Positions 43,290 to 55,429 are shown, counted from the stretch's first letter. The stretch is 64,000 bases of DNA from Periplaneta americana (GCF_040183065.1 NC_091132.1:163542602-163606601); one strand, 5' to 3'. Notes: a model not told the origin generated them from the sequence alone. Numbers and translations: made by a program.

Positions 43290-43555
43290 AATCTAGTATA
43301 ATTTTAATGTCATGGAACTCCAGTACTGACAAATATTGTCGATATGTCTCAGATGCCAACATACCAGTTACGAACTCACTACCATTTATAGTATTTGTCA
43401 GTAACGAAATTCGAAACGAAGGTGGCAAAAGAAAATTCAACCTGCAAACTAGAAAATCACCACAAACCACTAGCATATGTAGTATTGGGAGAAAATATGG
43501 TTAAGTTTCACCCTTAGGGTATGAAGTAAGCTAACCCGGACTATAGCAGCTGAAA
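43290..43555 (-). repeat. Dispersed repeat, inverted partner of 34190-34480
   Basis: Reverse-complement relative of 34190-34480, including TATAGTCCGGGTTAGCTTAC, CTAAGGGTGAAACTTAACCA and GGTTGAATTTTCTTTTGCCA. Function unknown. 43556-44890 to its right shows nothing recognisable. Confidence 0.6.
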
Positions 43556-44890
43556 TGCCGTGTTCTTACTAGTTAAGCTTTTAAAATGGAGCATGATTAT
43601 GTCCAGATAAAGGTTTGTTTAACAATGTAATTGAGAAAAAAATTTAAAAAAATATTTTCAAAACTTGTTCATTTATGTCTGAGTTCATATTTCCTTAAAT
43701 ATGATTGCATAACTACTCTAGTCCAGTAAATCAGTCAGGTCTGTTACACCACTCTGCTCCTATGGGTACATAGTTGAAAAAAATCCAACAGATGCCAGCA
43801 CAAGCCAGTATGATGTACAAAGAGCCATCTTGATTGTACTGCTATGTTCACCAATTTTGGTTTGGCGAGTTTGTGTTTTAGTCTAAGCGTGCATTTTTAC
43901 TCTGTCAGAACTGTTTGTGTTGTTTTTTTCACAAATAACAACATATAAAGTCAAGATCAAGAGGACATAATAGTACACGTGTGAAGTAGTTAAGTTCCAA
44001 TTTTGAAGATTTTTAAGCAAAACAACAAATTTAGATTATCACATGCTTATGTTTGCGTTGTTAATTCTGTTACCTGTCAGATCTGATACTCTATGTCATG
44101 TATGTTACATCGCTCAAAACAGTGTCTTAATTTTTTCTAATTATTCATCATTGAAACTAAGACTCAAATATCTTCGCCTTAAGGGCAATCTACTAAGATA
44201 ATTGTTACCGAAAGAATGGTTTTCTGTTAGTTATCGAAGAAGTTATCTTTATATTAGGTAACAGATATCATATTAAGATATTAAAAATATTTGTTCATTT
44301 TTGATCTGAAGTTAAATGTTACTATTATGAGACCTATGCACTGTTTAAAGAATATCTCATTAAAAAAATTAAGGAATTCTATTTCCATAAAAGATCCATT
44401 GTCTTGTCCTATAACACACCTGATATTTAGTCGTGCCATCAAAGATTCATTGATACTTGTAGACAATGCTGTAAAGCAAGGTGAGTGTACAGTGGCTGAT
44501 TACAATGGCAGAGATATTGCACTGTATTAATACATGCAGAACATGCACTAGATAGTACTTTAATTTTGACGTTCTCAATCGTCCAAATGTTATACAAATT
44601 TTGCAAATGACCCGATCTTCAAGATTATATGAGTATGTGAATCGGTCAGAGGAAAAAGGACCGAAGTCTAGAGAAGTCAATTTTTCAGGAGACGAAAAAA
44701 GCATCACATCTCCTAAATCATTAAACCAACACTAACAAAAATGTGCACAGTTATAGGTTATAATGCACCACTCTGCCCGATAATGAACACTCACGTGAGT
44801 TTAATGGGTGGTAATAAACACGATGATAAGCGGTGAACTTCGGACCTTATTACATTGTTTTACTACGGAAATATAAAAGATAAGCACAAT

Positions 44891-45263
44891 CAGTGCTTTT
44901 TTTTCTGGAAAAGAGTTTACCGGAACTGGATCACATTATACAATAAAAACGTAGGTTTAAAAATATTAGGCCTACATACCTTATATTACAGTAAGTTCCA
45001 AACGGAGCTCATCGATTTTAAGCATAACGGAAATTTTGCGATTTCGAGCTATAGTTTCAGGATCAATAACGGAAGATGGCAGCACTAGATAGCATGAGTT
45101 ACTTTTGCACCAACGGTAATAATGAGAAAATGTAAACTCTTGGACGCGGCAGTGGCGGCAATTTTAAATTTCAATTTCGCTTATAAAATATATCTCGGAA
45201 TTTGTAATGGCAAAAACTTTACCGGAACGCGTTCCGGACCGTTCTGTCTGAAAAAAAGCGCTG
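44891..45263. mobile_element. Short hAT-type MITE
   Basis: Left end CAGTGCTTTTTTTTCTGGAA, right end (reversed) CAGCGCTTTTTTTCAGACAG; inner TTTACCGGAAC / TCCGGAACG blocks recur inverted. The 8-bp flanks are AGCACAAT and ATCACAGT (six of eight). 373 bp, non-coding. Confidence 0.6.
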
Positions 45264-46677
45264 ATCACAGTAAATTGAAATAATGAATTTTATTTATTGC
45301 ATAAGTTGTATTTTCAGAATACACACATCACTTGAGATAATTGCCTAGAAAAAACAGAATACGATACCGATATAATTAATAATAATACTTATAATGAAGA
45401 AACTATTTTTATGTAATAAGAAATTGCTTTCTGTTCTCAGTCACTGCCATCATTCTGAGTTCTGCTACCTTCCTCACTCTTAATACTCTGCAAGTACTGT
45501 TGTGCATTCTCTGACAGATATTTCAGGAGTACCTTTGCACTTTTAAGGGGACACTTATGTGAGTTTTAAATCTTTTAAAATTTTCATCCAAAATTTATGA
45601 ATTTCAAACTACATAAACATGTCTACAATACTATCATCTGTATAAAATTTGGTGTCATTAGGGCTAATAGTTTTGAAATGATATTTTTTAAATGTATTTC
45701 ATTTTGACGTCAGTAAAAAGTCTCCTTGCGACACAATTTTCACAATTTTTAGTTTATATTAGCTCAAAAGCTTCAAAATAGTCATGGGAACATAAATTAA
45801 CTAGCTTTTTGAGCTCGGTCTAAATAGAGTGTCACAATAAATTTTTAAGTGGATTTTCTTAATTTTTCAGCATTATTTCACCATATTGTTCCCATAACAG
45901 GTAACTGCCCGTGATATAGCTGTGGTACATTGAGGGTCGGAGTCACGTTATTCTTAAGGAGAACAAACCTCCACTCTTTAATTTACTGACCTCTATTTGG
46001 TATTGGAAAATCTTGTGTTTTGATACTTGAAACACGTCACCATTTTGAGATGCGGCTTTCTTGAAAAACTGTGTGAAATACCCATCAAAGTCTTTAAATT
46101 CATATGTGTCACTTCAACAATTTGGAAGTTTCATAATAAAAACAGCTATTTAAGATACAGTTGCCTGCAGTTAATAATATGTAAATCTGATAGGGAGAAC
46201 AAACTAACAATGCAGTGAACCATGAACAGAAAGATGAGCTAAGCTGCGGATGCAAACGTAATATAACCTTTAAATACAGGCCCGCAAAAACCTGTCGCAA
46301 TTCTTGCAGTTGTGGAATTGTGCACCATGGAAAACAAGGGACTAGCACAATGCACAGGGATTGTAGTTGCAATAGAAATGCTATCAATCAAAGTAGTGAC
46401 GTGTTCGTACTCTAAAAAAGAGATCATTGTTATCAGAGGACAGCAGAATAATACAGCAGCAGATATAGGAATTTTACTAAGTTACTTGTCATGGTAATGT
46501 TAATAATAATAGTGAAATTTGTCATATCAGTACCAAGGTATACAAAGTCCCGTTACCCCTTATGTAAATTTAAGTTAGTCTGTTTCAGATGGTATGAACT
46601 AAACGATGGCTGATATGTCTAACTACAGCAATGATAGTGCTTTCACTCATGTTACGCGATCAATGCACAGAAAATAT
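45264..46677. other. Spacer with two unassigned coding-like stretches
   Basis: The minus strand 45558-45437 reads CPLKSAKVLLKYLSENAQQY then LQSIKSEEGSRTQNDGSD and a stop. The plus strand 46205-46413 gives a cysteine-rich frame (SCGCKRN, TCRNSCSCG, DCSCNRN). Neither is recognised, and each may be an exon or a transposon remnant. Both lie in the intron of the right-hand zinc-finger locus. Confidence 0.3.
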
Positions 46678-46681
46678 CTTA

Positions 46682-46760
<79 letters not shown>
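46678..46760. repeat. (AAT)n microsatellite
   Basis: About 26 AAT units, abutting a LINE 3' end, so probably grown from its tail. Confidence 0.95.
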
Positions 46761-46761
<1 letters not shown>

Positions 46762-46880
46762 TTTATTTTAGCTGGCAGAGTTAAGGCCATAAGGCCTTCT
46801 CTTCCACTCAACCAGCAAAAAGTACATATACAAGCAAAAAGTATATATACTTTGTGACCTCACTATAGATAAAAAACGTA
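46761..46880 (-). mobile_element. LINE 3' terminal fragment
   Basis: TGATTTATTTTAGCTGGCAG then AGTTAAGGCCATAAGGCCTT and CTCTTCCACTCAACCAG. This is a LINE 3' end I recognise as recurrent in insect genomes, with the ATT repeat at the edge. Orientation follows from the tail position. No ORF portion. Confidence 0.5.
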
Positions 46881-46926
46881 GTCTCATCATTGAATGAAAA
46901 TGGAAGAATCAAAACAATACACTTAC

Positions 46927-47009
46927 TTCTCAGTCAACACTTCATCCTCTTCTGAAGATACTTCCTTTTTCTGTTCCTGCTGAACTCTGTTCACATCGAA
47001 CAAATCTTC
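46927..47009 (-). CDS. C2H2 zinc-finger gene, short acidic exon preceding exon A
   Basis: 83-nt minus-strand exon. Acceptor TTTTCCAG before 47009, donor GAA|GTAAGT after 46927 (consensus). It encodes EDLFDVNRVQQEQKKEVSSE then EDEVLTE plus two bases. It opens in phase 0, so it can follow the leader exon at 62306-62443, and ends in phase 2, which matches exon A at 42588. The acidic EEDE.LTE|K.VDNVQK sequence fits the linker between leader and fingers in this gene type. Confidence 0.82.
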
Positions 47010-47300
47010 CTGGAAAAGTGAGTAAATAATAATGAAGGCTTTAACTAACCATATGGGTCATTGATTTCCTATAACAAATACCTCACTATTCAAACCCTGG
47101 GAATCCAATCTAACTTTTCGTTAAGGTTATATGATTTTTATACAAAATCTAATTGGTTCCCCCGAACTGATTGATTTACTGTACGTCCTGCCTACATCGT
47201 TCCTTAAATTCAGACTATTTGCTTATATTTTAACGCATTGGAAACAAGTTTCAACTTGGAAATATGTACAAGTCATATATAAAGGACCTGCAATAGTAAT

Positions 47301-47432
47301 ATACGTTACAAGAGCGGTATGTTGACGTTTTCATGGTCGAGGGAAAGATTGAAAAAGCGAAACGTAGTTGAGCTCTTTTAATTTCCGAGAACATGAAAAC
47401 AAACATACCGCTCGTGTATCGTACATTATTTT
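47301..47432. repeat. Foldback repeat
   Basis: TACGTTACAAGAGCGGTATG...TTTTCATGGTCGAGG at the left matches, inverted, CGTGTATCGTA / CATACCGCTC and CCGAGAACATGAAAAC at the right. Arms about 40 bp, loop about 45 bp. 47010-48890 otherwise shows no coding signal. Confidence 0.55.
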
Positions 47433-48895
47433 GTGCGAAGATCGTTTATTACATACCTGAAAGACGAATTTCTAATTAGTTGCAATGAAATCTCCATCTT
47501 GGTTTCTGTTTAATGACGGCAACTTCGGAAAACCAAAATATATTTCTTCAACATTGTTGCTATAAAATGTTTTCTGTGTTTACTATATTCCAGCAGGCCG
47601 TGATATACGTCTGTCTTTTTTTCCCCTCCAGTCTATAAATGCGAACTTAAAACAAACGGTAAGGTTATGTAATGATTTATTTTTCATTTTAATATTTTAA
47701 CAATATTATTTATATAACATATTGCAGTAATAACATCGGCATCTGGAATCTTGTTGATTTTTTCACGGCTTCCTTAATGTTACTTGTATCAGGAATGCAA
47801 TAAGTTTCGTGGAGTAGTAGACTTTACTTAATTTTTGCAAATATTTAAAAACAATAATTAACATTGCAATTTAGGTGAAATTGCAGTGGTAAGTTTCCAA
47901 TTTATAATTATTACTATGTTAAACGTCTCTACAAATAATATGTTAAAAGCCTAAAGCAGTAAAATGAATGTCGCGCTTAAGCGGTAAGAAGGGGGAAATT
48001 GTTATGTGTGTTACGTTGGGAATACTGAATGCGGTATTTCACACTTACCGCGTATTGGTTCTGTGCGGAAAACAAGCAAATACGCACGATCTCGCACAAA
48101 ATACGTAACGAGAACTTGCAAGAATATTTGAAGTAAAAAGGTTATATACTGAAACAATAATATATTTCGCAGTTAAAAGTTGTACTACTGAAAATGCAGA
48201 CTCTCTAACTTGACTTCTACTTTTGACATAAGATGGCAGAAAATAGAGGTTTTGTCACCACAATTGCAAATTTCCCTTATTGAATGTTAAAAAAAATAAT
48301 TTTTAATAAAATTTGTTACTCTGAATTTATAAGATTCATAACCTCAAATGAATTGTGGTACAGAACCTGGAATTTGTCGTCAATGTGAACGCTTGTAAAA
48401 CAATTAAAGAGAGCGGTTTCGTGCCAGACACAGAAAGCTATGGCAGAATGAAGTTCATAGAAAACGGTGTAAATGCTGATTTTATAACTGTAAGTTCAAA
48501 ACATTACAAAAAAAATTAATATGGAACATGCACTGTGAATCTAGTTGCGAGTAACAGCAGATGAGCTTTTCTACCACTCACCATTTTCTTTTTTTGTAAT
48601 TTTGTAATTTTAGAAAAATTTATTTATTTTTATTGCTATATACACTTCTTAACATGCTAATGGTAAGAAAATATTTCAAATATTTCATTTTATTGCTTTA
48701 ACAATTGACCTATAACTTTAGATCACTGTTGCCTGTGAAGTCAGAATTCACAAAAATGAATTTTATTCCTTATAAGATTGCGAGAGTTGGTGGTAGGAGA
48801 GACAAATTAAGTGCACACCAACAATAGGCTATTCTTACTCGTTTTAAAATATCTGTTATTGATTTCAATAAACAATTCACCACGTATCACATCAG

Positions 48896-48896
<1 letters not shown>

Positions 48897-48964
<68 letters not shown>
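48897..48964. repeat. (AAT)n microsatellite
   Basis: About 22 AAT/ATA units. Flanks 47433-48896 and 48965-49835 are AT-rich and unassigned. Confidence 0.95.
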
Positions 48965-49834
48965 GGACAAATTTTTGGGTGGCGCCACTGGCTGTGAGTT
49001 GGTTAAATTGTAGGAAAGAGTAGTGCTAAATTATCTGTCCTTGAGGATATGCCAATTCTACATATTGCCATACATCACCGAAACAATATTAAAACATTTC
49101 GTTTTTTAATATCAGTGTTTATAAAAATGCTAAATCTAGTGTTGTTACAGTAGGAACGTATTTATAGGGTAAAATTTAATCCTTTAATAATGATTATTGT
49201 AATCAATAATCCTACTTGAGATTACTTTAAAAACCTAATGAAGTGTGCCTCAGAAGTAATTTTAAGTTGAATAGCTAGAATATTGTAACTTCTATAATTT
49301 AGAACCAACGATGTAATTAATTTTATTGATGAAGATTGCTCGCTCGTAAAATAATTCAAGGGGGAAGGTACATCATTGCCCTGCAAAAATTTAGTCAATT
49401 TTTATATCAGCTACTATAAAAGTTAAATGAACAAAAACCTTTCATGCTTAATATACATTTATTACATTTTATAAAACTTTATTTAGAGTATTAAACTAGC
49501 TAATAATTGCCTGTAAAACTAATGTGAAATCAGCACAATTCTTTTCACAACTGTAAAGAATTTACATGATAAAATATACAATTAATTAAATATCTGCATG
49601 ATTCTTTTAATGGAATGTTTTAAAGACCCACATCAAAAACACAGTCTACGATCTTTTACCTATTCCTTCAAGAATTTTTTTTTCTTCGTTGTTACCTTCA
49701 ATATTAAATTTTCTAAAAACTTTTATTAACAAAAATATATTTCATATTTGTTCTAAGGGTACCAAGTAGTAATGCTGATACAAGGATGGCGTTTTATCTC
49801 ATGAATAATAATTGGAAAGATGTTTGAAACAGAA

Positions 49835-49835
<1 letters not shown>

Positions 49836-49887
<52 letters not shown>

Positions 49888-49888
49888 G

Positions 49889-49940
<52 letters not shown>
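49836..49940. repeat. (AT)n-(AC)n-(AT)n microsatellite
   Basis: Two AT blocks around an ACAC block. It runs directly into the TATTCATATGCGGATGAT codons of a LINE, so it has grown at the YIYSYADD codons of the reverse transcriptase. Confidence 0.95.
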
Positions 49941-49942
<2 letters not shown>

Positions 49943-51030
49943 TATGCGGATGATACCGTAATTCTTTTTGGTGAAAAATATTGGAGAGGCACTTATATTA
50001 ATGCGAATAATGGATTACAGGTAATTAAAGAGTGGTTTGATTCAAACGCTCTTTCCTTAAACACATCCAAAAAAACTGTTGTTCCGTTTTCACTAAGGTC
50101 CAGTGGTCTTCAATCTCCTCAATCATGTTTTAGGCTCAACATTCATCACTCTGATTGTTCTTCTCAAAATTATGATTGTCCCCTATTAACAGAATCCTCA
50201 GAAGTTAAGTATTTAGGCATTACAATTGACCAACACTTACAATTGAATAAACATATTACATATTTATGCAATAGATTACGTAAAGCAATTTATATCTTTG
50301 TTATACTTCGGTGATATTTACCAGTTAATATTTTACGTCTCATTTATTTAGCTTTATTTCAATCCATTCTCCATATGGAATTTTCGGATGGGGAAATGCT
50401 TGTAATTCTAATCTCACTCCACTAATACTTATTCAGAAAAGAATAATTAAAATATGCCTTAATAAACCAATTGATTGCTCATCCGAGTTTTTGTTCACTG
50501 ATTTAAATGTTTTTAAAATTAAACAGATTTATTATATTGCCTTATTAAACTTCATACATAAAAATGGCAATGAATTCAAATTGTACCATCATAAATATGG
50601 AACTAAAAGATCCGATTTTATACAATTAGATTAACCAAAGTGTTTCACAAGTACAGCTCTTAGCCATGGTACCTACTTTGGTCCAAGGTTGTATAACAAA
50701 ATAATTGAAAAATACCCAAATTTGGAATATTTTAGTATAAAAATTAAAAAAAATAGCGTTAGGAATTTGATTTGTAAAGAATATATATTGATTTAATATG
50801 TGTATGTATTTGTATGATTTAAACTGTTAAAATGAAATTGTATTTTTAAAGTTAATTTATTCTTATATTTTTTTTTATTGACCTACTTTGTGTCAATTAT
50901 CTTTGTTTTTGTTAAGTATTTGCTTAGATAACTCCCTGAGCACGAGATTTTACTCCTTCAGGGAAGAATTAAGACTGTATTTTTGTACATGTTATTTTAC
51001 TAACAAACAATAAACAACAACAATAAACAT
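49940..51030 (+). pseudogene. LINE reverse transcriptase, C-terminal half, with 3' tail
   Basis: Plus strand from YSYADDTVILF (catalytic YADD) through LQVIKEWFDSNALSLNTSKK, VKYLGITIDQHLQLNKHI and CNRLRKAIYIF to a stop near 50314. It continues after a shift with YGIFGWGNACNS, IQKRIIKICLNKPIDCSSEF and IYYIALLNFIHKNG, the thumb/C-terminal region. The tail is AAACAACAACAATAAAC at about 51010-51030. Jockey/CR1-type LINE by motif order. The 5' portion is lost at the microsatellite. Confidence 0.75.
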
Positions 51031-51234
51031 CTATTAAAACCAGAGTTGCAAACTGCAGTAGACTTCAAGTATTGCGCAAAACAAAACTTGTCTCAAAATA
51101 CTCTTAATTTAAGCCTAGCCACCGAAGTGTAGAATAAAGTCGTTTTTTAGTAACTGAACGGAATAATTTCCCAGTTTTCTATGTGAAATTTTGTCGATTC
51201 CTTAGTCCCCCATATTTCCGAGAGAGAATGACAT

Positions 51235-51840
51235 GTGATACACAGAGGATCGAAGAAGGTACTCTATAGTAAGAACTCCTGTTTACTGACAAGTCCAGAT
51301 ATTGTTGCTTTAATGACAACAGACGTCAGAGAATATACAGATCTTCTTGTAATTGCAGGTTGCAGCAATATGTCCACCTATGTTACAGAAAGGTTGTGGT
51401 TCGGACTGATGTGTCATTATGCTAGCGAACCAAGCTCAACAGTATCAATGGAACACTAAAAGTTCTAAGCTGAAGAGGTGGGAACATCAATAGGTACATC
51501 TCGGACATATGTAATGCTGTTGGTGAAGAGAATTTCTTATTTCTTTAAGATAACGCGATTTGCAAGTCATGGAAGCCCTGAAGATCATGAGATCAATATT
51601 CTCGTATTTACACCTGTCCAGAATTAAATGTCACTGAACATGTCTGGGAGGTGTTTCAAATATACCTTGACAACTAAATACAATCATGCAACTTACAGAG
51701 ATACTACTCACAACACTCATTGATATACCACAAGACGAAATTAGTAATTGCATCCAAAGCAAGGCAAGGTGTTGCAAATGTAGGTGGAACACAACTTAGT
51801 ACTAATGTTACAAGATAACTTCAAAAATACTTATCAATCA
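51235..51840 (+). pseudogene. Tc1-like transposase remnant
   Basis: Plus-strand segments in changing frames: TERLWFGLMCHYASEP, then DNAICKSWKP (from the QDNA..H region), EDHEINIL, PELNVTEHVWEVFQIYLDN (compare SPDLNPIEH.WD), and SKARQGVANVGGTQLS. This is the C-terminal half of a Tc1-type transposase with many stops. TIRs were not found. Confidence 0.65.
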
Positions 51841-51884
51841 TTTTTTCTCTGTAATTAAATATCTATTTTATTAGCAAAAGAACT

Positions 51885-53410
51885 AGCCAGAAATAGAACA
51901 GACTTTGTGGGAGTACAGGAGATTACTTGTATCATGGGGAAGGAAACGATAATCACCAATTAGGAACAGGATTCTTTATCCATAAAAGAATAAAATGAGC
52001 AGAAAAGAAGGTAGAATTTATCAGTGATAGGTTATCATATTTAGTACTTAAGTGTAGATGGTGCGATATCATAGTTATAAATACTCACGCTCCTACAGAA
52101 GAGAAAGACGACCATATATAGAATAACTTCTATGAGGAATTGGAAGAGACTTTTGATCTGCTACCTATATAACACATGAAAATTTTATTGGGAGATTTCA
52201 ATGCTAAAGTAAGACGGGAGGATATTTTTAAACCAACTATTGGAAAAGAGAGCCTACGTAACTAGTAATGATAATGGAGTTAGGTTAGTCAACTTCGCCA
52301 CATCAAAAAATTTAATTGTCAAAAGTACAACATTCCTCTATAAGGATATATATAAATATATTTGAACTTCTGCTGATGGTTTGACCAGCGAATAGGGATT
52401 ATAAAGAATGGACACTGAGCTAATTTTCCTGTATTTTGTTTCTCTGTGTGACAGCGGATAATTCCACTTTCAAGCGCTAGAGGTAGTGTAATCGAGCATA
52501 CGCTAACATAATAATTGAGAATAGAGTTGAGACAGGATCCAAACATCGCCTACCTCATTGCATATTCCAGTAACGCTTTGCTTCAAATAAATTCAAGTTA
52601 ACAGCTTTTCCTTATTTCTGAGTGACAAACTAGTTGTAATAATAATATTTTATATTTCAGATATCATAAATTATATTATAAAATATTATAAAATAATATA
52701 ATACATTATAAAATTAAGTATCGAATTCGTTTAATATTTGTATATAATATGATATAGGTACGTAGATGGTTTTACTTCTCGTGAGAGTTTTGTTTTTCCA
52801 TTTTCAGCGCTATCAAATCATTACATATTTTAATTGTTGTTGGGGGTCAACGTCTCAACTCTCATTATAAAGGAACTCTAGAGTCTAGACCTTACAGTTA
52901 ATGAAGGATTTATTATTTTATGGATCCAATTTATTTTATTTGAGTACATAATGTACCTAGATGTATTAATTATATGTGTTATATTTCCGCTGTGTCGACT
53001 GCTAGCTGGTGTGTGTCAGCGCCAACTCTAGGGAGAAAGCAGAGTCTGACGCTCTAGCTGGCTTGAAGGCCATTGAAATCGGTCCGGCTACATCAAAGGT
53101 ACCGACGCGAAGTGTCCATTCTTTATAATCCCTATTCGCTGGTTTGACACATAACCAGATACATCACATCTTGATAGATAAAAGAAGACATACAAGTATA
53201 GTAGACATTCCAACCTTCAGGGGGGCAGTCTGTAATTCTGACCATCATTTGGTAACTGGAGAACTAAGAGAAAGACTATCAGTAGCCAAACGAGTAGAGC
53301 AACAAGTTAATATTAAAAGATTCAATATTCCGAAATTAAAGGACGTGGAAACTAAAAAAAAAGGGCGGCAATGAATCTCCGGATTTCTTAAAAGTAAGCA
53401 AGTAAGTAAT
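51885..53410 (+). pseudogene. RTE-type LINE endonuclease domain, interrupted and internally deleted
   Basis: Plus strand: [55 protein letters not shown] (endonuclease motif), NGVRLVNFATSKNLIV; then the insert 52386-53140; then GLTHNQIHHILIDKRRHTSI and NSDHHLVTGELRERLS (the catalytic SDH). Immediately after VETKKK it jumps to the 3' terminus (ATGAATCTCCGGATTTCTTA and an AAGTAAGT tail), so the whole RT is deleted. Same family as 34492-35833. Confidence 0.82.
52386..53140. mobile_element. MITE with ~30-bp TIR inside the LINE endonuclease
   Basis: Left end CAGCGAATAGGGATTATAAA then GAATGGACAC; the right end is its inverse (GTGTCCATTC..., CTATTCGCT). GGTTTGAC occurs at 52378-52385 and 53141-53148, an 8-bp TSD (one G may belong to the TIR). 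Removing the insert restores DGLTHNQIHHIL of the LINE. Probably hAT class by TSD length. Confidence 0.85.
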
Positions 53411-53714
53411 TAAATATTTATTTTTCTTTGTGCTGTTTCTTTCCTTTTACACTGGTGTTATTAATTAACAATACCCTAAAAATACTCCACATAAATCTAT
53501 TACATATATTTACGATTAAATGACAAATGATTTGTTATTTATTGCAATAAGCATATTGAATTTTGAGCAGCTAATATACAGTTGTGAAGAGCTCTAGGAC
53601 GTTTTCAGATATCGCGTTTTAACGATTTCTCGCAATTGAGCTTGTGTCAAATGTATTCCCGAACTTCCGGACTGCAAGAAATATGTAACTCAACCATCGC
53701 ACTTAAATTACACG

Positions 53715-54932
53715 TCACTCGTGTGAACGTGAATGTATTCTTAAGTATCCCGACTTTGAGAAACTTTTACCACACACAACGCACGGGAATATCTTCTGGT
53801 CTGTGTGCTTCCGTAGATGTATTCTTAAATAACTTGACCGAGAGAAACATTTACCACAAACATCGCACATGAATGCCTTTTCGCCTGTGTGCGTGCGTGA
53901 ATGTACTCCTAACTGTCCTGACTGAGAGAAACATTTACCACACACATCGCATTTGAAACGTTTCTCACCTCTGTGCACTACAGCATGCCGTTTTAGACAT
54001 GAAGAAGAGGGAAAATTTTTTTGGCAATATTTACACTTCAATGGCTTATCATTAGAGTGCGTTCGTAGATGCCTTTTCAAGTCATACGACCGCCAAAACT
54101 GAATTTCACAGACATTACATTTGAATGGCTTCTCACCGGAGTGAACAGGTGCGTGCCTTTTTAAATAATAGGCCCTCGTAAAGGACATTTCACATCTATC
54201 GCACTTGAATGGTTTGTCGCCACTATGTATGCGAGAATGCAGTATTAGATTATAATTTTGAGAGAAACACTTTCCACATACGTCACATTTAAATGGCTGG
54301 GATCCTGTATGAATGCGAGCATGTACATTCCGAGCATAAGAAGTCGAAAACCCCTTTCGACAGACTTCACACTGGAATGGCTTTACGCCGGAATGCACGA
54401 GTTGATGCTTTTTAAGGTGTGAAGACCTCGAAAAACACATGTCACATTCGTCGCATTGGAATGGTTTCTCACCGGTATGTATCAGTTTGTGCATTGATAG
54501 AGTCGAATGATGCGTGAAACTCCTTTCACAAACATCGCAATTAAATGGTTTTTCCCCTGTGTGTACGCGTACATGTTTTTTTAAATAATCCGACCTAGAA
54601 AAGCGCATTTCACATTCATCGCACTTAAATGGTTTCTCGCCGGTATGACCGCGTGCATGAATTACTAGACGACAATGGGACGAGAAACTCTTTTCACAGA
54701 TGTCGCATTTAAATGATTTCTCGCGTGTGTGTTTGCGAGAATGTTTATTTAGTTCTGAAGCAGTTGAGAAACAATTTTCACAAACATCGCATTTGAATGG
54801 CTTCTCGCCTGTGTGGAGGCGTAAATGGGAATTGAGACCTTCCATCACCGAGAAACAGTTTCCACATTCAGAGCACTTGAATGGTTTCGGCATCACATCC
54901 CCTTCCACGCTGTCCACGTCACGTGACTCTTC
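53715..54932 (-). CDS. C2H2 zinc-finger exon B (14 fingers)
   Basis: Terminal exon, minus strand. Acceptor CCTGTTTGCAG before 54932; phase 0. It starts EESRDVDSVEGDVMPKP and then has 14 consecutive intact C2H2 fingers from FKCSECGNCFSVMEGLNSH to FPCVVCGKSFSKSGYLRIH, most joined by TGEKP-like linkers, with a stop at 53715. Phase and sequence (…KCKSE|EESRDVDSV) fit the leader exon at 62306-62443. A nuclear DNA-binding protein is expected; the target is unknown. The array is longer and less decayed than exon A. Several fingers end YYLKRH / SHLKKH, suggesting internal duplication. Confidence 0.93.
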   Translation of the reverse strand, partial: EESRDVDSVEGDVMPKPFKCSECGNCFSVMEGLNSHLRLHTGEKPFKCDVCENCFSTASELNKHSRKHTREKSFKCDICEKSFSSHCRLVIHARGHTGEKPFKCDECEMRFSRSDYLKKHVRVHTGEKPFNCDVCERSFTHHSTLSMHKLIHTGEKPFQCDECDMCFSRSSHLKKHQLVHSGVKPFQCEVCRKGFSTSYARNVHARIHTGSQPFKCDVCGKCFSQNYNLILHSRIHSGDKPFKCDRCEMSFTRAYYLKRHAPVHSGEKPFKCNVCEIQFWRSYDLKRHLRTHSNDKPLKCKYCQKNFPSSSCLKRHAVVHRGEKRFKCDVCGKCFSQSGQLGVHSRTHTGEKAFMCDVCGKCFSRSSYLRIHLRKHTDQKIFPCVVCGKSFSKSGYLRIHSRSHE

Positions 54933-55096
54933 CTGCAAACAGGGAAATAAAACAGATGGCGCACCAAGATGAAGACGAAGACTGAAAACGGTTCAAATCC
55001 ACATGGAATATTTCGTAGAAGTTTTAGATATTGAACCAGATGATCATATTCTTTTCTTCATTTCCAGCGTTTCATTATTACTGTATAAATCAGCAC

Positions 55097-55109
55097 ATTA
55101 TTATTATTA

Positions 55110-55141
<32 letters not shown>

Positions 55142-55142
55142 T
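55097..55142. repeat. (ATT)n microsatellite
   Basis: About 14 ATT units with one G interruption. It lies just upstream of a diverged LINE 5' region (55143-55430). Confidence 0.9.
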
Positions 55143-55429
55143 TCTTGTTGTTGCTATTGGAGTGAAGACGGGATAGTGACGCGCAACATACAACCTCTCC
55201 TATCCAAATGCCATCCTCAACTTCCCGTGATCCACCCTGTTGCTACCAACGAGGAAATGGCGACCGAGTCACAGTGGTATAACTGTTTCATCAAATGCAG
55301 AGGAAATGCTGCATTACAAGCCTGTCCAGAGGCTAAAAGTGGCAACCTCACTACTGGACTACCTAACGATAAGGCTAGTAACCTATCTTAGGGAAAATTA
55401 CAGTACTTTCAAGCCTCAAAAAAGCAGTA

